Assembly: GCA_002723275.1 (NCBI GenBank)
Contig: PBNZ01000010.1
Coordinates: forward strand, 8,048-58,945
Source of the DNA: Planctomycetaceae bacterium
Lineage (GTDB): Bacteria; Planctomycetota; Planctomycetia; Pirellulales; Pirellulaceae
Reading direction: 5' to 3'
DNA length: 50,898 nt
Part shown: positions 25,950-35,607 of the stretch, one piece after another
Layout of the letters: every line of letters begins with the position of its first letter
Position numbering within the stretch: the first letter of the stretch is position 1
Position numbers and translations under genes: made by a program
The notes under the pieces: generated by a model
The model's database searches: none
What the model was told of the DNA's origin: nothing
What the model saw: only the letters and a program-made list of their open reading frames with translations

Positions 25950-27170
25950 ATGAGCATCGTTATGACTGTCAAAACCCCCGTCTACCTTGATAATCATTCG
26001 ACAACCGCCGTCGATCCGCGGGTGGTCGAGGTGATGTTGCCTTTCTTTACTCAGCAATTTGGCAACGCTGGCAGTTCGAGTCACGCCTACGGATGGGAGG
26101 CCAAGGACGCCGTTGATCGAGCACGACAGCAGGTTGCACAGGCGATCGGTGCCAAGGCTCGTGAGGTGATCTTCACCAGTGGAGCCACCGAGAGTAACAA
26201 TCTTGCCGTGAGGGGAATCGCCGACTGGTTGGGGAAGAAAGGACGCCATCTCGTAAGCGTGGTGAGCGAGCATCGAGCGACTCTGGATCCGCTTGATCGT
26301 TTGACTCGCCGTGGCTACGAAGTGACGCTACTCCCGGTCCATCCTCATGGGCATGCATCGACCGGTCAGATCTGTTTGAACCAATTTGCGGATGTCATCC
26401 GGGACGATACGATCCTGGTCTCCGTGATGCTCGCCAACAATGAGATCGGTGTCATTCAGCCGCTTGCTCAGATCTCCGAAATCTGCCGCGAACGAGACGT
26501 CATTCTGCATTGTGATGCAACTCAAGCCATCGGCAAAATGCCGGTTGACGTTACCGAACTCGGAATTGACCTGATGAGTTTCTCAGCACATAAACTCTAC
26601 GGTCCCAAGGGTGTTGGTGCCCTCTACGTTCGTGGGCGTTCGCCACAAACTCGGCTGGTTCCGCTGTTTGATGGGGGAGCTCAGGAACGAGGGATGCGCA
26701 GCGGAACCCTAAATGTCCATGGAATTGTTGGCTTTGGCGCCGCCGTCGAATTCGCGATTCAGGAATTGAATCCAGAAATGAATCGCGTTAGCCAGCTTCG
26801 AGACCGGCTATTCCAGGGAATTCAAGCTGCCATCGCAGATTGCTCGCTGAATGGACCCTCCATCAAGCCAGGCAGCGATACGACCGACACGCGGTTGGCG
26901 GGAAATCTGAATATGACCTTCCGGCTCGTCGAGGGTGAGTCGCTGATGATGAGTATGGGCGATCTTGCCGTTTCCAGCGGCAGTGCCTGCACCTCGGCCA
27001 ATCCTGAGCCTAGCCACGTACTGAGGGCTCTGGGCTTGCCTGACGATGATGTTCGGGCCAGTCTGCGATTTGGAGTCGGACGCTTTAATACCGAGGAAGA
27101 GATTGATTTTGCCATCGAGACACTGGCGGGGGCGGTCAAACGGCTTCGAGCATTAAGCAGTATGGCGTAA
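25950..27170 (+). CDS. Cysteine desulfurase (IscS/NifS family)
   Basis: PLP enzyme that takes sulfur from cysteine for Fe-S clusters and tRNA thiolation. About 406 residues. Visible: VYLDNHSTTAVDP at the N-terminus, FTSGATESNNLAV, the PLP aspartate in LHCDATQAIGK, the PLP lysine in SFSAHKLYGPKGVGAL, and the active-site cysteine in SSGSACTSANPEPSH, with the longer loop of the IscS class. The usual EHKA is EHRA here. Start 25950 (or 25962, MTVKTPV) is chosen by alignment with the family; no ribosome site is clear. It is followed 130 nt later by an A-type Fe-S carrier. Confidence 0.92.
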   Translation: MSIVMTVKTPVYLDNHSTTAVDPRVVEVMLPFFTQQFGNAGSSSHAYGWEAKDAVDRARQQVAQAIGAKAREVIFTSGATESNNLAVRGIADWLGKKGRHLVSVVSEHRATLDPLDRLTRRGYEVTLLPVHPHGHASTGQICLNQFADVIRDDTILVSVMLANNEIGVIQPLAQISEICRERDVILHCDATQAIGKMPVDVTELGIDLMSFSAHKLYGPKGVGALYVRGRSPQTRLVPLFDGGAQERGMRSGTLNVHGIVGFGAAVEFAIQELNPEMNRVSQLRDRLFQGIQAAIADCSLNGPSIKPGSDTTDTRLAGNLNMTFRLVEGESLMMSMGDLAVSSGSACTSANPEPSHVLRALGLPDDDVRASLRFGVGRFNTEEEIDFAIETLAGAVKRLRALSSMA

Positions 27171-27240
27171 AAATAAGGGATATTTGGGTCCGAGGGATTT
27201 GGAAATTGCCCGAATTGCCTTCCCATTCTCGTCTAGATTG

Positions 27241-27246
27241 TATAAT
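27241..27246 (+). promoter_or_regulatory. Candidate -10 box of the Fe-S carrier gene
   Basis: A perfect TATAAT 54 nt before the carrier gene's start codon. No good -35 lies 16-18 nt upstream (TTGCCT at 27215-27220 gives a 20-nt spacer), so the assignment is tentative. Confidence 0.4.
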
Positions 27247-27300
27247 TTAAGCAGTTGAGTTTGTTAAATATTAAAACCTTGATAACGGGAGTCTTTCCGA

Positions 27301-27633
27301 ATGGCGATCACGTTGACCGAACGGGCGGCCCAAGAAGTTAAACGAATTATCGTTGACCAAAAGCTGACCGAATCGACCGTGCTCCGTGTGGGCGTGTCGG
27401 GCGGCGGATGCAGTGGTTTCATGTACAAGTTGGCATTCGACGAATCGTTTGATGACGTCAAAGATGCACGTTATGAGCAGCACGGCGTTGGCATCGTTGT
27501 TGACAAGAAGAGTGCCCTTTATCTGGATGGTACGACCGTCGACTTCTATGATGGGCTCGATAAGCGAGGCTTCACCTTCGAGAATCCCAACGCGGTCAAA
27601 TCATGTGGGTGCGGTAGCTCGTTCCAAGCGTAG
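27301..27633 (+). CDS. A-type iron-sulfur cluster carrier (IscA/ErpA/HesB family)
   Basis: A 110-residue Fe-S carrier that receives clusters from a scaffold and delivers them to target enzymes. The three cluster-binding cysteines are present: one in SGGGCSGF and two in the C-terminal [13 protein letters not shown] lies about 10 nt before the ATG. It lies just downstream of the cysteine desulfurase gene, consistent with a shared Fe-S role. Assignment among IscA, ErpA and SufA is not possible by eye. A terminator follows. Confidence 0.92.
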   Translation: MAITLTERAAQEVKRIIVDQKLTESTVLRVGVSGGGCSGFMYKLAFDESFDDVKDARYEQHGVGIVVDKKSALYLDGTTVDFYDGLDKRGFTFENPNAVKSCGCGSSFQA

Positions 27634-27661
27634 CAATCACGTCCTTACACCGAACAGATTT

Positions 27662-27698
27662 GGAGGTAGCTGGAGGACTGGCTGCCTCCTCTTTTTTT
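27662..27698 (+). terminator. Intrinsic terminator between Fe-S carrier and CbiE-CbiT genes
   Basis: A 9-bp stem with one wobble pair (27662-27670 with 27681-27689, 10-nt loop) is followed by TCTTTTTTT. The ribosome site AAGGA of the next gene begins at 27700, directly behind the T run. Confidence 0.82.
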
Positions 27699-27711
27699 AA
27701 GGACATCCAAA

Positions 27712-28956
27712 TTGGCCACGGAAGCGCGCATTAAGATCATTGGTATCGGTGACGACGGACTGGAAGGTCTTACGTCGACGGCCCGCAGTTTGCTCGACGC
27801 GGCAGATCTCGTCGTCGGTTCGGAATCGTTGTTGGCGGGGCTGCCTGGAAGTACCGAGTCGATTGCAGTCGGGGGCGACCTTGACGAACTGTTGACGTTG
27901 ATTCAGCAGCATCGTGACCGACAACTTGTTTTGCTGTCGACCGGTGATCCTCTATTCTATGGCGTAGCACGATTTCTTTGTGACAAGCTGGGCAAGGACC
28001 AGTTCGATGTCATTCCCCATGTAAGTTCCATGCAGCTGGCCTTCGCACGCGTTAAGGAGAGCTGGGATGATGCATTCTTGGTGAATGTCGCAACGCAGTC
28101 TTTGGATCGCATTGTCGAAAAGGCGAGGCTGGCGGAAAAGGTCGGCCTCTTCACCAACGACGAGGTGACGCCGCGACATGTGGCGCAGGCTCTCTTGGAC
28201 GCAGAGATCGATTATTTTTTCGCCTACGTTTGTGAGAACCTGGGGTCCCCCGACGAATGTGTCACGCATGGTTCTCTGGTTGACGTTAGTCAGCAAGAGT
28301 TCGGGCTGCTGAATGTCATGGTGCTCGTGCGCAAGCCGATGGTTCCCGACCGTCCTGCTGAATTTGCTGGGCAGCGACTTTTCGGCAACCCGGATGAAAT
28401 GTTTTTGCAGTCCGTTCCGAAGCGAGGTCTGTTGACCCCGATGGAAGTCCGCGTCGTCGCCCTGGCTGAAATGGATTTGGGGCCTGCCAGTATCGTGTGG
28501 GATGTTGGTGCGGGCAGCGGAGCTGTGGCGATTGAAGCCGCGCGCATCGTCACTGAAGGACATGTCTACGCGATCGAAATGGATCCTCAGGATCATCAGC
28601 TCTTGACCGCAAATGCCGAGCGGTTCGAGGTGGGTGACTCTCTGCAGCCCGTCTTAGGCCAGGCACCTGATGCTTGGGAATCGTTGCCCGATCCCGATGC
28701 CATCTTTGTGGGAGGCACTGGGAGATCTGTCGGAAATATCGTTCAGCTCGCAGCGCAACGATTGAAGGTAGGTGGCAGGATGGTCGTGAATGTTGGGAGT
28801 GTCGACAACATCCTCGCCGTTCAACAATCATTGGAGGCTTTAGACGGTGATATGGCCGTGCGGATGATTCAAATCTCCCAGGGAAATGATCAGCTCGGGC
28901 GAATTCGATTCGAGACGATGAATCCTACTTTCCTCATCAGCTTCTCGCGGGAATAA
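27712..28956 (+). CDS. CbiE-CbiT fusion, precorrin-6Y methyltransferase/decarboxylase (CobL type)
   Basis: A 414-residue fusion for cobalamin ring synthesis: the CbiE half (about 1-205) methylates C5 and the CbiT half (about 225-400) methylates C15 and decarboxylates. CbiE begins with IKIIGIGDDGLEGLT and contains VLLSTGDPLFYGVA. CbiT has the SAM motif VWDVGAGSGAVAIEAAR. The start codon is TTG with AAGGA 8 nt upstream; no ATG is near. No other cobalamin gene is in the window, so the pathway must be encoded elsewhere or B12-type precursors salvaged. It is preceded immediately by a terminator, and a BshB1-like deacetylase follows 65 nt later. Confidence 0.92.
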   Translation: MATEARIKIIGIGDDGLEGLTSTARSLLDAADLVVGSESLLAGLPGSTESIAVGGDLDELLTLIQQHRDRQLVLLSTGDPLFYGVARFLCDKLGKDQFDVIPHVSSMQLAFARVKESWDDAFLVNVATQSLDRIVEKARLAEKVGLFTNDEVTPRHVAQALLDAEIDYFFAYVCENLGSPDECVTHGSLVDVSQQEFGLLNVMVLVRKPMVPDRPAEFAGQRLFGNPDEMFLQSVPKRGLLTPMEVRVVALAEMDLGPASIVWDVGAGSGAVAIEAARIVTEGHVYAIEMDPQDHQLLTANAERFEVGDSLQPVLGQAPDAWESLPDPDAIFVGGTGRSVGNIVQLAAQRLKVGGRMVVNVGSVDNILAVQQSLEALDGDMAVRMIQISQGNDQLGRIRFETMNPTFLISFSRE

Positions 28957-29021
28957 CTCGACAATGATCCAACTCGACACTTCGCTTGTGGGTCTTAAGG
29001 GCATACCGAGGTGAGGTTGTC

Positions 29022-29753
29022 ATGAATCAGTTGGATGCTCCCGTGGATGTGGTTGCCGTTGGTGCTCATCCGGACGACGTCGAAGTTGCTTGCGGGGGCA
29101 CTCTCGCTCGACTTGTACAGCAAGGGTATCGTGTCGGCATCGTTGATTTGACCGACGGCGAGCCAACGCCCCGTAGTGCCGGCCCCGAGGTTCGCCTCGC
29201 CGAGGCGGCGCGCGCCGCTGAAACCTTGGGAATTCATGAAAGAATCACGCTCGATTTGCCCAATCGACGGCTATTCGACTCGTTTGAGGCTCGTGTCGAG
29301 TTAGCGAAGGTCTTTCGGCGTTGGCGGCCCCAGGTGGTGATCGGCTTCGGGGACCGCACTCCCACGGCATCGCCCGATCATTGGCAGGCGATGCAGATCA
29401 CTGACGCAGCTGTGTTTTATGCCAAGCTGACGAAATGGCCTGAACACTTTGAAGGGTTGCCAGAGCATCAGATTTCATCCCAGCTCTATTTCACGCTGGG
29501 GATGGAAACGATCGTTCCTAATCCAGCGATGACCCAGTTCGTGATCGATATTTCCGAGACGCTGGAATTGAAGATGCAGAGCGTTCAGTGTTATGAAACG
29601 CAGTTCCCAACCGAAAAGAAACTCTTCTTGCGACGTCTTGAGGGCCACGCTTTACAGGTAGGGGCATCTGCCGGATATGCTGCCGGTGAAATGTTTGTTT
29701 CCGCGAGAATCGTAGGAGCTCCGGACTTGATGAATTTCTTGTTCCCGAGTTGA
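29022..29753 (+). CDS. PIG-L family deacetylase, BshB1-like
   Basis: A 243-residue zinc-dependent N-acetylglucosaminyl deacetylase. The metal motif is [16 protein letters not shown] (AHPDD), followed by [17 protein letters not shown] and [20 protein letters not shown] with the third metal His. The pattern is close to BshB1, which deacetylates GlcNAc-malate in bacillithiol synthesis; whether this organism makes bacillithiol cannot be seen here because bshA and bshC are not in the window. The start at 29022 has GAGGTGAGG just upstream. Confidence 0.87.
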   Translation: MNQLDAPVDVVAVGAHPDDVEVACGGTLARLVQQGYRVGIVDLTDGEPTPRSAGPEVRLAEAARAAETLGIHERITLDLPNRRLFDSFEARVELAKVFRRWRPQVVIGFGDRTPTASPDHWQAMQITDAAVFYAKLTKWPEHFEGLPEHQISSQLYFTLGMETIVPNPAMTQFVIDISETLELKMQSVQCYETQFPTEKKLFLRRLEGHALQVGASAGYAAGEMFVSARIVGAPDLMNFLFPS

Positions 29754-29758
29754 GTGGA

Positions 29759-30763
29759 TTAGCGCGAACGAGAGTTCGTCAGGCGTTCGAGCGACGTGAT
29801 GAAGTCGGTCAAAGGTTCCGGGATCGGCGCTTCGAATGCGACTTGCTGCTGGGACTTTGGATGCTCAAAGCTGATTCGATGAGCGTGCAGCGCCATGCGA
29901 GTCAGTAGGTCCGGACCGCCCGGGGTGCCACGCTGGACTTGCCGTTCCGTGATCGTTCGCTGGCCCGTGTATAGCACGTCGCAAACGATGGGGTGTCCAA
30001 TGTGGTTCAAGTGGACTCGGATCTGATGGGTTCGGCCGGTCTTGGGAAAGACACGCAGAGTGCTGAAATTGCCGATGCGTTGGTCGACCTCGTAAAACGT
30101 TGAAGCGTCACGGCTCGTGGAATGTCCCTCGCGTATGGCCATCTTTTCGCGTTGGTGGCGATGAGCTCCGATCGGAGCATCAATCATGTCACGATCACGG
30201 TCAACTCGGCCATAACAAATCGCAAAGTATTCTTTGGTCACCTCGCGTTGCTCAAATTGCTTGGCCAGGGCGAGGTGGGCGGCGTCGTTTTTAGCGACGA
30301 CAATCACTCCGCTGGTATCGCGATCGAGTCGATGAACAATGCCAGGGCGAGTCTGACCGCCAATTTCACTCAATTGCTCAAGATGATGAGCTAGCGCTGC
30401 GGTCAGCGTTCCCTGCCAATGACCTTTTGCCGGATGGACCACCATGCCGTTTGGCTTGTTGATGACCGCAAGCTGCTCATCTTCGAAGAGGATGTCGAGC
30501 GGAATGTCTTCCGCAATGGGACCGGCGGGGCGCTCTGCCGGCAAGACAAGACTTATGCGATCTCCGACACGCATGCGATACGATGCTTTGCGGGACTGGT
30601 CATTGACCGTGGCTGCACCCTTGTCAATCATCTCTCGCAAACGGACTCGGCTGAATTCCGAGAGACGTTGAGCTAGAAAAGCATCGAATCGGCAACCCAT
30701 TTCCTCTTCGGTGACCGTCATGGAAATGGGGAAGTTTGCTTTGTCTCGCGACGATGAGCTCAT
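29759..30763 (-). CDS. RluD-type 23S rRNA pseudouridine synthase
   Basis: A 334-residue RluA/RluD-family enzyme that isomerises uridines in rRNA or tRNA. An N-terminal S4 RNA-binding domain (RFDAFLAQRLSEFSRVRLREMI) precedes the catalytic domain with GIVHRLDRDTSGVIVVAKN, where the Asp in RLDRDTSG is the nucleophile, and TGRTHQIRVHL. The start at 30763 is chosen because an upstream extension would overlap the preceding gene and is basic low-complexity sequence. It lies 28 nt downstream of the TPR protein and is convergent with the deacetylase gene. Confidence 0.92.
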   Translation of the reverse strand: MSSSSRDKANFPISMTVTEEEMGCRFDAFLAQRLSEFSRVRLREMIDKGAATVNDQSRKASYRMRVGDRISLVLPAERPAGPIAEDIPLDILFEDEQLAVINKPNGMVVHPAKGHWQGTLTAALAHHLEQLSEIGGQTRPGIVHRLDRDTSGVIVVAKNDAAHLALAKQFEQREVTKEYFAICYGRVDRDRDMIDAPIGAHRHQREKMAIREGHSTSRDASTFYEVDQRIGNFSTLRVFPKTGRTHQIRVHLNHIGHPIVCDVLYTGQRTITERQVQRGTPGGPDLLTRMALHAHRISFEHPKSQQQVAFEAPIPEPLTDFITSLERLTNSRSR

Positions 30764-30791
30764 AATGTTGACGTCGCGCGCGAACTCAAGG

Positions 30792-31766
30792 TTACTCGGA
30801 ATCCGTGGAGGGCGTTTCCGATTCCGCCGGTGGAGCTTCCGATTCGCTCGCTTCTGCTGGATCGCTCGCTTCCGTTTCGATGTCAATCACAGCCTCGGAA
30901 TTGTCTGCCGCAGGCGTGTCAGTTGACTCCGAAGGTGGATTGGTGGTTTCCGCAGGGTCGAACAAGGTTGGGCCATCGGTGGCGTCACTGGTGTCCGTCG
31001 ACGATTCGTTCTCAGGAAGGGTACCTGGAATTAAGTTGCCAGGTTGTGGCAAATTGATATCGGGATCATCGGGAAGTGACATATTTTCAAAAAGCCCCTG
31101 ATTCGAAAGTGGGCTCTGAATCGGTTTTTGCTCAGCAAACCAACCGTACCAGGCCTGAGTCGCAGGCTGATCTAGTGCGCTGACACGCTGTGACGCGAGT
31201 TCGGCTACCACGGAACCCTCGAATTCACCACCCTCTTCCGCACCGGTAACGACCTGTTCGTATTTCTTTCTCGCTGCCTCGATTTCGCCGAGCGCTTCCA
31301 ACGCTTGACCCCAACCGAAGATTGCTCGGGGTTTCAGCATGGGGTCATTTGTCGTGGTGGCGATCTTTTCATAAGATTCGACAGCGTTTTGGAGTTCGTC
31401 GCGGCCAGCATCTCGATCTCGAAACAGTTGGATAGCACCGCTTGTGAGGTCGAGATCTCCAGCAGATTGCATCGCCCACATTCCCGGAGGGGTTTGTGGG
31501 TAGGTTTCAGAGACATCCTTAAACTCTTCAGGATTACGACTACGTGTGTCGTTCCCATTGCCGTACGCATTGAAGTAGGCCGACCAGGCTTGAGCTGTCG
31601 CCTGTTGCTCTCGATTCTGGACGATGAAAATGCCCAGGATGATGACTAAACCGAGGATCAGAACACCGAGGACGGTTTTCAAATAAGGTTGGATCTTTTC
31701 GATCCATACGGTTAGCCAAGCTGCTAATTCATTATTTTGAAGTTCGTGGCGTCGTTCTGTTTTCAT
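30792..31766 (-). CDS. YfgM-like bitopic TPR protein with acidic tail
   Basis: A 324-residue protein with a cytoplasmic N-terminus, one TM helix (about 30-50, VLGVLILGLVIILGIFIV) and a periplasmic TPR-like helical part (AVESYEKIATTTND, IFGWGQALEALGEIEAARKKYEQVV). The last ~100 residues are Ser/Glu/Pro/Asp-rich and look disordered. The layout matches YfgM, an ancillary factor of the SecYEG translocon and periplasmic chaperones, but the family call is tentative. AAGGAAG precedes the ATG. Confidence 0.75.
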   Translation of the reverse strand: MKTERRHELQNNELAAWLTVWIEKIQPYLKTVLGVLILGLVIILGIFIVQNREQQATAQAWSAYFNAYGNGNDTRSRNPEEFKDVSETYPQTPPGMWAMQSAGDLDLTSGAIQLFRDRDAGRDELQNAVESYEKIATTTNDPMLKPRAIFGWGQALEALGEIEAARKKYEQVVTGAEEGGEFEGSVVAELASQRVSALDQPATQAWYGWFAEQKPIQSPLSNQGLFENMSLPDDPDINLPQPGNLIPGTLPENESSTDTSDATDGPTLFDPAETTNPPSESTDTPAADNSEAVIDIETEASDPAEASESEAPPAESETPSTDSE

Positions 31767-32124
31767 CGGAAAATTCTTCCTTAATGGCTCTCGATCGCAG
31801 GCACCCCAGGCAGTCCTCTATACGCCCGCGCGAAACCGCAAGTATAGGTGGCTGAACGGGATAGAGTCAAGATCGACTGGAGCCCCTTCGCCGGCCTGTT
31901 GGATTCTGAGATCGCGCCCCTTTCGGGATCCGGATTGCATCATTACGATCCAATTCCCGCTGTCGTTCATCGCATTGCCGGGTAAGATAGCGAGTCCCCT
32001 GGGAATGGGGTCTCTACGGTCGCGTCGAGTTTGCATGAAAATTCATTCCCACTAATGATGGCAGCCGTGCTCCCTTGAAATGGGTCACTGCCGGCAGCAA
32101 ATGACAGTTGATACTGGTTGAAAG
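31767..32124. other. Divergent intergenic region before the helicase gene
   Basis: 358 nt between the TPR gene (minus) and the helicase gene (plus). An imperfect hairpin occurs near 31991-32013 (GAGTCCCC facing GGGGTCTC, one mismatch). No clear promoter boxes, RNA gene or small gene could be read. Confidence 0.35.
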
Positions 32125-34215
32125 ATGAGAACGGATTCTTTACTTGCTGGATTGAATGAGCCACAGAGGCAGGCGGTCGCCACCAATTCTGGCCCGCTGT
32201 TAGTCTTGGCCGGAGCCGGCACAGGCAAGACCCGGGTGGTGACCTATCGGATCGCTCGCTTGATCAGACGTGGTGTCGCAGCCGATCGTATTTTGGCCGT
32301 GACCTTCACGAATAAGGCCGCTGCCGAAATGGTCGAACGCGTCACGCAGTTGATTGGCAAGCGAGATGTTCAGCCTGAAATCTCCACTTTTCACTCACTT
32401 TGCGTTCGAGTGCTGCGTCGGCATATTACAAAAATTGGCTATCCCGCCAAATTTGCGATCTACGATCGAGGCGATCAAGAGAGCATGGCAGCTCGAGTGC
32501 TCCGCGAAATCAGTATCCCGACCGCGCAGATGAAACCCGGCGATTTGCTCTATTTCATCAGCAGTTGGAAGATGCGAGGAATTCGCCCCGATAAAGCTGC
32601 CAGCCACGCTCAAACGGATAAAGAGCATTTGGCGGCTGCCGCCTATCGACGCTACCAACATGCACTGAAGGCCGCCGGAGCCGTTGATTTTGATGATCTG
32701 CTGCTCTGTACCGAACAACTGTTCATTGAGTCGCCTGAGGCTCGACGTAGCGAGGCCCAGCGATTCGACCATATTCTGATCGACGAATATCAGGATACCA
32801 ATGGCAGTCAGTACCGAATTATCAAGGGGCTGGCCGTCGCGCACCGTAATCTATGTGTTGTCGGCGACGATGATCAGTCGATTTACGGCTGGCGCGGAGC
32901 TGAAGTCGAACACATTCTGCGATTCAACGTCGATTGGCCAGATGCCAAAGTGGTGAGACTCGAGGACAATTATCGTTCCACGGCAGAAATCATTGCGATC
33001 GCAAATCGATTGATCCGTTACAACCGAGTGCGACATGACAAGTCGTTGATTGCCGCTCGAGCGGGTGGCGAAAAACCCAAAATCCTACAGTTTCCCACCG
33101 AAACCGATGAGGCCGAGCAGACCGTTGCCGATATTGTCCGACGGCTCGCCCGTGAAGATTGTGAGCCCAATGACTTTGCCATCCTTTTTCGAACCAATGA
33201 GCAGCCTCGTTTATTCGAAAGTGAATTGCGAAGGGCAAACGTGCCCTATGTGCTCATCGGCGGGATGTCGTTCTTCGATCGCAAGGAGGTCCGAGATATC
33301 CTCTCGTACCTGCGAATGCTGGTGACCCCCGAGGATGAACCCTCGCTCTTGCGGATTATCAATACGCCTCCCCGTGGTATCAGCCAAAAAGCAGTTCAAG
33401 CGATGGTCGACGAGGCGGTCAAGCGAGGATGTCCCGTGTGGGAAGTCCTGCCCCATGCGTCTCGCCTGCCTGATTGCAGTTCGCGATCTGCCGAAGGCGT
33501 GCAGGAGCTGATGAGATTGGTCGGGACCTTCCGTAAGCGACTCGAAGAAAAATCGTTCGCCGACGGTTTGATGGAGCTCCTGCGTGAAATTCGATATGAG
33601 GAAGATATTCGGCGTCGCCTGAAGGATGACCCCGAAGGCCAGCAGGCTCGGTGGAATACGGTGGAGGAGCTGGTCAATGCGCTGGCTGAATACGAATCTC
33701 GAGCGAAAAAACCCTCGTTGACTGGTTTTTTGGACGACATTTTGTTGGCCGGACGCGATCAGGATCGGGATAAGGATAAGCAGTTGGGGCGAAATGCGGT
33801 CGCCCTGATGACGATGCATAGCGCAAAAGGCCTCGAATTCCCGCAGGTCTATATGGTCGGAATGGAAGAAGGGCTCCTGCCGCATCATCGGAGCGTCGCT
33901 GTCGAAGGAGATGCGATCGATGAAGAACGGAGGCTCTGCTACGTCGGTCTAACGCGCGCTGAAGAACGCTTGACCTTGTCGCTTGCTCTGACCCGCCGGA
34001 AATGGGGAAAACCGCGACCCACGGATCCAAGTCGATTCCTTTTCGAAATTGCGGGTCAAGCAGATAATCCGCATGCCAAGCCGGAGCCGCAGTCGTCGGC
34101 CCGGTGGCAACCATCAGCCAAGAAAAAACAGCCTGCCGCGAAAAAACAGCGGCCTGCCGGCAAGCCGAAAAGAAAGAAAAAGTCGGCAGGACGTCGCAGT
34201 CAAAGGCAGTCCTGA
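32125..34215 (+). CDS. UvrD/Rep/PcrA-family superfamily 1 DNA helicase
   Basis: A 696-residue 3'-5' helicase. Motifs in order: Q motif LNEPQRQAV, Walker A GAGTGKT, motif Ia VTFTNKAAAEM, Walker B DEYQDTN, motif III VVGDDDQSIYGWRGA, motif IV EDNYRS, motif V TMHSAKGLEF and motif VI YVGLTRAEE. Likely roles are repair, replication restart or removal of proteins from DNA. The last ~45 residues form a Lys/Ala/Pro-rich tail of the type often added to planctomycete nucleic-acid-binding proteins. It lies upstream of the YhaO/YhaN-like pair on the same strand with a 136-nt gap, a repair-type neighbourhood. The start at 32125 has a weak GAAAG site. Confidence 0.94.
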   Translation: MRTDSLLAGLNEPQRQAVATNSGPLLVLAGAGTGKTRVVTYRIARLIRRGVAADRILAVTFTNKAAAEMVERVTQLIGKRDVQPEISTFHSLCVRVLRRHITKIGYPAKFAIYDRGDQESMAARVLREISIPTAQMKPGDLLYFISSWKMRGIRPDKAASHAQTDKEHLAAAAYRRYQHALKAAGAVDFDDLLLCTEQLFIESPEARRSEAQRFDHILIDEYQDTNGSQYRIIKGLAVAHRNLCVVGDDDQSIYGWRGAEVEHILRFNVDWPDAKVVRLEDNYRSTAEIIAIANRLIRYNRVRHDKSLIAARAGGEKPKILQFPTETDEAEQTVADIVRRLAREDCEPNDFAILFRTNEQPRLFESELRRANVPYVLIGGMSFFDRKEVRDILSYLRMLVTPEDEPSLLRIINTPPRGISQKAVQAMVDEAVKRGCPVWEVLPHASRLPDCSSRSAEGVQELMRLVGTFRKRLEEKSFADGLMELLREIRYEEDIRRRLKDDPEGQQARWNTVEELVNALAEYESRAKKPSLTGFLDDILLAGRDQDRDKDKQLGRNAVALMTMHSAKGLEFPQVYMVGMEEGLLPHHRSVAVEGDAIDEERRLCYVGLTRAEERLTLSLALTRRKWGKPRPTDPSRFLFEIAGQADNPHAKPEPQSSARWQPSAKKKQPAAKKQRPAGKPKRKKKSAGRRSQRQS

Positions 34216-34351
34216 TCCACAGGTGCTTGGCGTGGAAACGCGGTGCTAGCGTGGCTCTCGTCGTGAATCGACATAGGACCGATTAGCCATCAATGCTAGA
34301 CTCTCAAAGCGTTGCAAGCGAATCTTTTACGACGAGCGCAAGGAGGTGCGT

Positions 34352-35596
34352 ATGGCACTGGAACGTGTTCGCTTTCTGCATACCAGTGACTGGCGTTTGG
34401 AGACGCCATTGGGTGGGATTTGTGAAGTCCCCGAGGACTTACGGGATGACTTCATCAACGCCCCCTATCGTTCCGCAGAGCGAGTTGTCGAGCAAGCGAT
34501 CGGCGAAGCCGTTGATTTCGTGCTTTTGTCGGGAAATATTCTGCCAACCGAGACTGCGTCGCCTTACACCCTGGAGTTTGTACTTCAGCAATTTGAAAGG
34601 CTTCACGAACAGGGGATCCCGGTCTACTGGGCGGGTGGCGATTTGGACGATCCCGATCTGTGGCCGACACAACTGGCCTTGCCAAGCAACGTACACACGT
34701 TTCCGGTGAGGGCGGTCGAATCGTACCAGGTCCTTCGCGATGAGGAGCCGATCGCTGAGATCCTCGGGCAAAGTAAATCCGACCGTAAAAAGTTATCCAT
34801 GTCATCACTTGCCGGAGACAACGAGCGGTTGGCACGAATTGTGGTCGCGAACGGTGACTTCAACGCAAGCCAGCTCGACGTTCAGGGAGTCGATTACTGG
34901 GCCCTCGGAGGGCAAACGGAATACAGTCAGGTCGGCAAACGACCTCTGACAGCTTTTTATGCGGGGAGTCCTCAAGGCCGATTGCCAGCCGAGCATGGTC
35001 GTCATACGTGCAATCTTATCGAGCTTAAATTCGGTGAGGTTGATGTGCACCGAGTCGACACGGCGGCGATTCGCTGGCAGCATGAGCGTCTGCATCTTTC
35101 CAATTCCGATGCACTCAGCGTCTTGGAGACGGAGGTGCGTGAGCGGCTGCAGCAGAAAACGTCTTCGGTCGAGGCGGCGCTGGTTTTGTTGACCTGGGAA
35201 ATCGCCTGCGATCAAGCTGGAACGCTGACCCTTTCGAAAGCAGAGCGACACCGGCTAATGAGCTCTTGGAGCTTAAATCAAGGCGAAGACCGCCAGAGAA
35301 CGGTCGATATTCGTGTTGCTCCGGGGCAAGTACCGGAAGCGTTTTGGGAAGAAGACTCGATTCTTGGCGATTTTCTGCGAGTCGTTCGCGATTTGCAGCA
35401 GCACGAAAACCCAAGGGAACAGCTAAAGGGTTATTTGCCAAAAGGTCCAGTGCGGGCAGAAGTGCTCGCTGAAATCCAATTGACGGAAACCGACGATCGA
35501 CAGCGGCTTTGGCTAGGTGTCGCCGAATTGGGTGTAGGACTTTTGCAAGGTGAATCCTCCCTGCAGTCTGTCTCGCCCGTGGAAAGCATTGGTTAG
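34352..35596 (+). CDS. YhaO/SbcD/Mre11-like calcineurin-fold protein with degenerate metal site
   Basis: A 414-residue protein whose order of elements matches Mre11/SbcD/YhaO: N-terminal FLHTSDW, VDFVLLSGN, PVYWAGGD, VDYWALGG and the post-catalytic FYAGSPQGR with a helical C-terminal cap. Almost all metal ligands are replaced. DxH reads D13-W-R15, GDxxD reads G61-N62-I-L-P65, GNH(D/E) reads G95-G96-D97-L98, and GHxH reads G186-G187-Q-T189. Nuclease or phosphatase activity therefore seems unlikely; a structural or regulatory partner role for the ATPase encoded 11 nt downstream is inferred. AAGGAGG lies 5 nt before the ATG at 34352, so an in-frame GTG at 34346 is not the start. Codon use looks like that of neighbouring genes, so it is not an obvious pseudogene. 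Confidence 0.8.
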   Translation: MALERVRFLHTSDWRLETPLGGICEVPEDLRDDFINAPYRSAERVVEQAIGEAVDFVLLSGNILPTETASPYTLEFVLQQFERLHEQGIPVYWAGGDLDDPDLWPTQLALPSNVHTFPVRAVESYQVLRDEEPIAEILGQSKSDRKKLSMSSLAGDNERLARIVVANGDFNASQLDVQGVDYWALGGQTEYSQVGKRPLTAFYAGSPQGRLPAEHGRHTCNLIELKFGEVDVHRVDTAAIRWQHERLHLSNSDALSVLETEVRERLQQKTSSVEAALVLLTWEIACDQAGTLTLSKAERHRLMSSWSLNQGEDRQRTVDIRVAPGQVPEAFWEEDSILGDFLRVVRDLQQHENPREQLKGYLPKGPVRAEVLAEIQLTETDDRQRLWLGVAELGVGLLQGESSLQSVSPVESIG

Positions 35597-35607
35597 GGAA
35601 CACTCCC

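Noticed and set aside
34352-35596. The YhaO-like gene as a simple decayed pseudogene
   Set aside because: The frame is intact over 414 codons with a perfect ribosome site and tight linkage to the ATPase; substitutions are confined to ligand positions rather than being stops or frameshifts.
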